Of a DNA stretch of 9,077 bases, positions 6,368 to 9,077 are shown in pieces. The notes below the pieces were generated by a model. The model saw nothing but the letters and a program-made list of their open reading frames with translations. It was not told where the DNA came from and did not search any database. The translations under genes were made by a program, and so were the position numbers. Position 1 is the stretch's first letter. Each line of letters starts with the position of its first letter. The stretch comes from Actinomycetes bacterium (GTDB lineage Bacteria; Actinomycetota; Actinomycetes; Actinomycetales; JAJYRW01), in the NCBI GenBank assembly GCA_021793895.1, contig JAJYRW010000050.1, positions 1-9,077 on the forward strand. Reading direction: 5' to 3'.

Positions 6368-7432
6368 GTGGTTAAACCATGGATTCGCCGCGTGTTTTTG
6401 ATTCACCTGTGCATGCAGGTTCTGATCGTTCTCAGTGGCGGCATTGTACGGTTGACGGGCTCGGGCCTGGGGTGTACCACCGCGCCCCAATGCGTACCCG
6501 GATCAATCATTCCGGTCGCTGATCAGCATCAGGGGCTTGCCACCGTCATCGAGTTCTCGAACCGAATTTTGTCGGTTCTAGTTGGCTTCGTGGCCCTCCT
6601 GGCCGTAATCGCGGCATGGAAATCAGGAAGCAGAAGACTGCTTCAACTTTCCGGAATCCCAATTATCTTTACGCTCGTCCAGGGAATTTTAGGCGGAATC
6701 ACCGTAAATACCGGCCTGCACCCCGGAACGGTAATGGCTCACTTCTTATTTTCAGCCATCCTGGTCGCGGCAGCGTCCGTACTCTATATCCGCTCTATCC
6801 AGCCCGATCAGCCCCGGCAATTAACGGTGCGCAAAGAGGTGTGGTGGCTGGGAATTGGCATGTCGGTCGCGCTAGCGGCAGTCCTTATTGCCGGTACGGT
6901 TACCACGGGGACCGGGCCACACGCCGGAGATGCTGAAAATCCGCCTCGCTTCAACCTAGACCTACAGTTCGTAACGCATATTCACGCAGAAATCGGGATC
7001 GCGTTCGCCATGCTCGTCGTGGCGATGCTGATAGCGCTGCGCTTAAGCAAGGCCTCGCAGCTCGCGCGCGAACTTTCCTGGTGGCTGCTCGCCGCTGTTG
7101 CGTTGCAAGCAACAATTGGTTATCTGCAGGTTTTTTCGGGTTTGCCGATTCTGCTGGTCGCAATGCACATGCTCGCAGCCAGTTTGCTCGTAGTTGTGAT
7201 GGCGTTCTTGATGTGTGAGTTGCGCCGCGCCCCGGACACCGCATTGGCACCGGCCGAAACTGGAGCAAGTGACCAAGCTCCCGTTGCCGCGCAAGCCCCT
7301 GACGGCACTACATCGGCTGACAACGAAAACGACGGGGCTGTACTAACTGCGGGCAACAAAACCGACGGGGCTGCACAACCTGCGGGAAGCGAAGACGCGG
7401 CGACTAGCGGCCGTACTTCTGCCAATACGTAA
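6368..7432 (+). CDS. ctaA: Heme A synthase-like protein, CtaA/COX15 family
   Basis: A membrane enzyme of the COX15/CtaA family, which oxidises the C8 methyl of heme O to the formyl group of heme A for aa3-type cytochrome oxidase. About eight membrane segments lie between residues 10 and 284. Seen: VRLTGSGLGC with the loop cysteine pair Cys36/Cys42, IEFSNR (61-66), MAHFLFS with His125, GTGPHAGD (181-188), the THIHAEIG helix with His204/His206, and LVAMHMLA with His267. The first heme-ligand His of the Bacillus enzyme (EYSHR) is Asn65 here, and the second cysteine pair is replaced by GPHAGD; I believe both are usual in actinobacterial members. Residues 287-354 form an Ala/Thr/Asp-rich tail absent from typical CtaA and carrying a short repeat. 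The start is GTG, apparently leaderless. The last 29 bases overlap the convergent Nudix gene. ctaB is not in the window. Confidence 0.92.
   Translation: MVKPWIRRVFLIHLCMQVLIVLSGGIVRLTGSGLGCTTAPQCVPGSIIPVADQHQGLATVIEFSNRILSVLVGFVALLAVIAAWKSGSRRLLQLSGIPIIFTLVQGILGGITVNTGLHPGTVMAHFLFSAILVAAASVLYIRSIQPDQPRQLTVRKEVWWLGIGMSVALAAVLIAGTVTTGTGPHAGDAENPPRFNLDLQFVTHIHAEIGIAFAMLVVAMLIALRLSKASQLARELSWWLLAAVALQATIGYLQVFSGLPILLVAMHMLAASLLVVVMAFLMCELRRAPDTALAPAETGASDQAPVAAQAPDGTTSADNENDGAVLTAGNKTDGAAQPAGSEDAATSGRTSANT
7322..7387 (+). repeat. 33-bp imperfect tandem repeat in the ctaA tail
   Basis: Two adjacent 33-base units, 7322-7354 and 7355-7387, agree at 27 of 33 positions by eye and keep the frame, coding NENDGAVLTAG and NKTDGAAQPAG. 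They lie in the low-complexity cytoplasmic or periplasmic tail of CtaA, after the last membrane segment. Likely a slippage or unequal-crossover product in a poorly constrained segment. Confidence 0.7.
7404..7432. other. Tail-to-tail overlap of ctaA and the Nudix gene
   Basis: The last nine codons plus stop of ctaA lie antisense to the end of the Nudix gene (its TYWQKYGR and stop). The Nudix end looks family-typical, whereas the ctaA end is low complexity, so ctaA probably extended into its neighbour. No room remains for an ordinary terminator between the two units; transcripts must end inside the opposite gene. Confidence 0.75.
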
Positions 7433-8045
7433 GGACGCCCACGATCGTCGAGGGGTTCATGAGCCCACCGGCCAAAATTATTTCCACCACTTCCGGGATG
7501 GCGACACGGCGAATTGTCATGTGCTGTTCTTCATCGCGGCGCGCATAGCGCTCCGCAGCAGGCACGTTACGTAATCCCCGCGCCAGAAACACTTGCAACT
7601 TCTCATTACTTCCGCCCGGCGTGGTGTAGTAATCGATGAGGTGTTCCCACTGGTCAGCGTATAAATCGGCCTCTTCGTACAGCTCGCGCTGCGCGGCGGC
7701 GAGCGGGTCTTCACCGGCCACATCCAATAGACCGGCCGGAACCTCCCACAGCTCCCGCCGTACCGGATGGCGATACTGCTGCACTAGTACCACACGGTCG
7801 TCAGCGTCCACTGCCACGATCGCCACCGCACCCGGGTGCGCCACGTAGTCGCGCTCCACATGCTGGTCAGGCGCTAGTTCGACCGTCTCACGCAGCACGT
7901 CCCAGATGCGGCCCTGGTAAACCCGCTGCTGGCCAATAACGTTCTTATGCGTATCGCGGTCGTGGGGTGCGGCGCGGTCGCGTGGCGCATCGCTACTGCG
8001 CGGTGCATCACCGCCGCGGGGTTCGGTCTGTTCCGGGGGCGTCAC
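7404..8045 (-). CDS. Nudix hydrolase, ADP-ribose pyrophosphatase-like
   Basis: A 213-residue Nudix enzyme, most like the ADP-ribose pyrophosphatases (NudF type), which split ADP-ribose into AMP and ribose 5-phosphate with Mg2+ or Mn2+. The Nudix box spans 105-128 (GLLDVAGE, then [14 protein letters not shown]), with metal-binding Glu121, Glu124 and Glu125; the usual Gly near its end is Asp127, a change common in actinobacterial relatives. Upstream [21 protein letters not shown] and downstream [20 protein letters not shown] are the substrate-binding stretches of this subfamily. Residues 1-35 are a disordered-looking extension rich in DAPR/DR repeats. The GTG start overlaps the pyrG stop in GTGA, there is no better internal start, and no clear ribosome site, so translation is probably coupled to pyrG. 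Substrate not proven: other NDP-sugars or dinucleotides are possible. Confidence 0.92.
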   Translation of the reverse strand: MTPPEQTEPRGGDAPRSSDAPRDRAAPHDRDTHKNVIGQQRVYQGRIWDVLRETVELAPDQHVERDYVAHPGAVAIVAVDADDRVVLVQQYRHPVRRELWEVPAGLLDVAGEDPLAAAQRELYEEADLYADQWEHLIDYYTTPGGSNEKLQVFLARGLRNVPAAERYARRDEEQHMTIRRVAIPEVVEIILAGGLMNPSTIVGVLTYWQKYGR

Positions 8046-9077
8046 TTTTTAGCTTTGCGACGCGCGACCGCGGCACCAATCAGTCCGGCATACAGCGGAT
8101 GGGGCCGGTTGGGTCGCGACTTATATTCCGGGTGCCCCTGCGTTCCGACATAGAACGGGTGCACATCGCGCGGCAGTTCAACCATCTCCACGAGTTGCCC
8201 ATCGGGCGAGTGTCCCGACAAAACAAGCCCGGCCGCTAAGAGCCGCTCGTGATACTCCGGGTTGACTTCGTAGTAGTTGCGGTGCCGCTCGGACACGTTG
8301 AGGTCGCCATACAGTTCTGCGGCCAACGAGCCCTTCTCCAACACCGTATTTTGGGCGCCCAGGCGCATCGTCTTCGTGCCATTGGGCAGGTTAATTACCG
8401 GATGATCCGACATGGACTCAAACTCGGTGGAGTTCGCCTCCGCCAGTCCGGCCACATTGCGGGCGTACTCAATCACCATGCACTGCAGCCCCAAGCACAC
8501 ACCAAGGACTGGCACTTTGTTTTCACGCGCCCACTGCAGCGCAAAGATCTTTCCGTTAACCCCAGGGGTCCCAAATCCTCCGGGGACAATCAGCGCATCG
8601 ACTCCACCCAGGGCGTGAGCAGCGTTTTCTTCTGAGTCACACTCCGCTGCCGCCACCCATCGAATCTTTACTCGGGCGTCGTGGTGGAAACCTCCCGCCC
8701 GCAAGGCCTCGCGCACCGACAGATACGCATCTGGCAGGTCGACGTGCTTGCCAACCAGCCCGACCTCTACCTCGTAACGCGGTTCGTGGATGCGGCGCAA
8801 CAGCTGCGTCCAGCCATCCCAATCAACATCGCGGAATGGCAAATCCAGCGCCCGCACAACGTAGGCATCAAGCGCCTGATCGTGCAGCACCTTGGGAATG
8901 TCATAAATGCTGGGCGCATCCGTCGCCGTCACCACTGCGCCGCGGTCCACGTCGCACATCAGGGCGATCTTGTTCTTAATGCCCTCGGGCACCTCTCGGT
9001 CGGCTCGACACACAATCGAGTCGGGCTGAATACCGATCGACCGCAGCTCGGCTACCGAGTGCTGGGTGAGATCGGAA
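8042..9077 (-). CDS. pyrG: CTP synthase PyrG (5' part outside the window)
   Basis: PyrG makes CTP from UTP, ATP and glutamine in the cytosol. The frame is open to the right edge: 344 residues are visible of about 550, so roughly the first 200 (most of the synthetase domain) are missing. The visible part begins [19 protein letters not shown] and [21 protein letters not shown], the end of the synthetase domain, then the class I glutamine amidotransferase domain: [12 protein letters not shown], nucleophile Cys194 of the visible fragment in GVCLGLQ (codon 8495-8497), and the catalytic pair His315 and Glu317 in [11 protein letters not shown]. The open frame contains a GTG at 9013, but that is internal. 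The stop overlaps the Nudix start in GTGA. pyrG followed by this Nudix gene is a recurring actinobacterial pair (pyrG-Rv1700 in M. tuberculosis). Confidence 0.97.
   Translation of the reverse strand, partial: SDLTQHSVAELRSIGIQPDSIVCRADREVPEGIKNKIALMCDVDRGAVVTATDAPSIYDIPKVLHDQALDAYVVRALDLPFRDVDWDGWTQLLRRIHEPRYEVEVGLVGKHVDLPDAYLSVREALRAGGFHHDARVKIRWVAAAECDSEENAAHALGGVDALIVPGGFGTPGVNGKIFALQWARENKVPVLGVCLGLQCMVIEYARNVAGLAEANSTEFESMSDHPVINLPNGTKTMRLGAQNTVLEKGSLAAELYGDLNVSERHRNYYEVNPEYHERLLAAGLVLSGHSPDGQLVEMVELPRDVHPFYVGTQGHPEYKSRPNRPHPLYAGLIGAAVARRKAKK

Noticed and set aside
8637..8822. 61-codon minus-strand frame within pyrG
   Set aside because: It is an out-of-frame shadow on the same strand as a certain PyrG frame, Arg/Gly-rich with no ribosome site.
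1..9077. Mobile element, toxin-antitoxin, phage-defence or CRISPR content
   Set aside because: Every substantial stretch is accounted for by housekeeping genes; no transposase, terminal repeats, repeat-spacer pattern or unknown gene cluster is visible.

Overview
The window looks like ordinary core chromosome from a moderately GC-rich actinobacterium. This rests on the protein families and their order: a SufR-type regulator in front of sufB-sufD-Rieske-sufC, an ABC ATPase/ABC-2 permease pair leading into a CtaA/COX15 protein of the short GTGPHAGD type, and pyrG followed by an ADP-ribose-pyrophosphatase-like Nudix gene. GTG and TTG starts, stop/start overlaps and one apparently leaderless gene fit the same group. 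I cannot name a genus. No phage, IS element, CRISPR array, rRNA or tRNA is visible.

Layout. (1) Positions 1-4423, minus strand: an iron-sulfur cluster assembly operon read right to left as sufR, sufB, sufD, a Rieske [2Fe-2S] protein gene, then sufC, which runs off the left edge. The first three junctions overlap by 1-4 bases (TGATG, TAATG, ATGA); only sufC has a spacer, 46 bases with a small hairpin. (2) Positions 4424-4549: a 126-base divergent control region with three short palindromes, one lying where I would place the sufR transcription start. (3) Positions 4550-7432, plus strand: a DrrA-like ABC ATPase, an ABC-2 permease 2 bases later, then after 88 bases a heme A synthase-like gene (ctaA) whose GTG start sits 7 bases after a TANNNT -10 box, as in leaderless transcripts. 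(4) Positions 7404-9077, minus strand: pyrG (5' part outside the window) and, overlapping its stop by 4 bases, a Nudix hydrolase whose 3' end overlaps the 3' end of ctaA by 29 bases, tail to tail.

How the parts work together. The suf operon builds Fe-S clusters on the SufBC2D scaffold; SufR, with a helix-turn-helix and a cysteine cluster that probably binds an Fe-S cluster, would repress the operon when clusters are plentiful. The divergent ABC-ctaA block concerns heme A/terminal oxidase biogenesis and a membrane exporter of unknown substrate. From memory the same suf/ABC/ctaA neighbourhood exists in Mycobacterium (around Rv1456c-Rv1463), so it is a conserved actinobacterial arrangement. pyrG makes CTP, and the Nudix enzyme probably cleaves ADP-ribose or a related dinucleotide.

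I do not see a previously undescribed system. The points worth a second look are local: the palindromes between the divergent promoters, the low-complexity repeat-bearing tail of CtaA that runs antisense into the Nudix gene, a duplicated permease C-terminal coding segment just past its stop, the Asn in place of the first heme-ligand His in CtaA, and the Rieske gene inside the suf operon.
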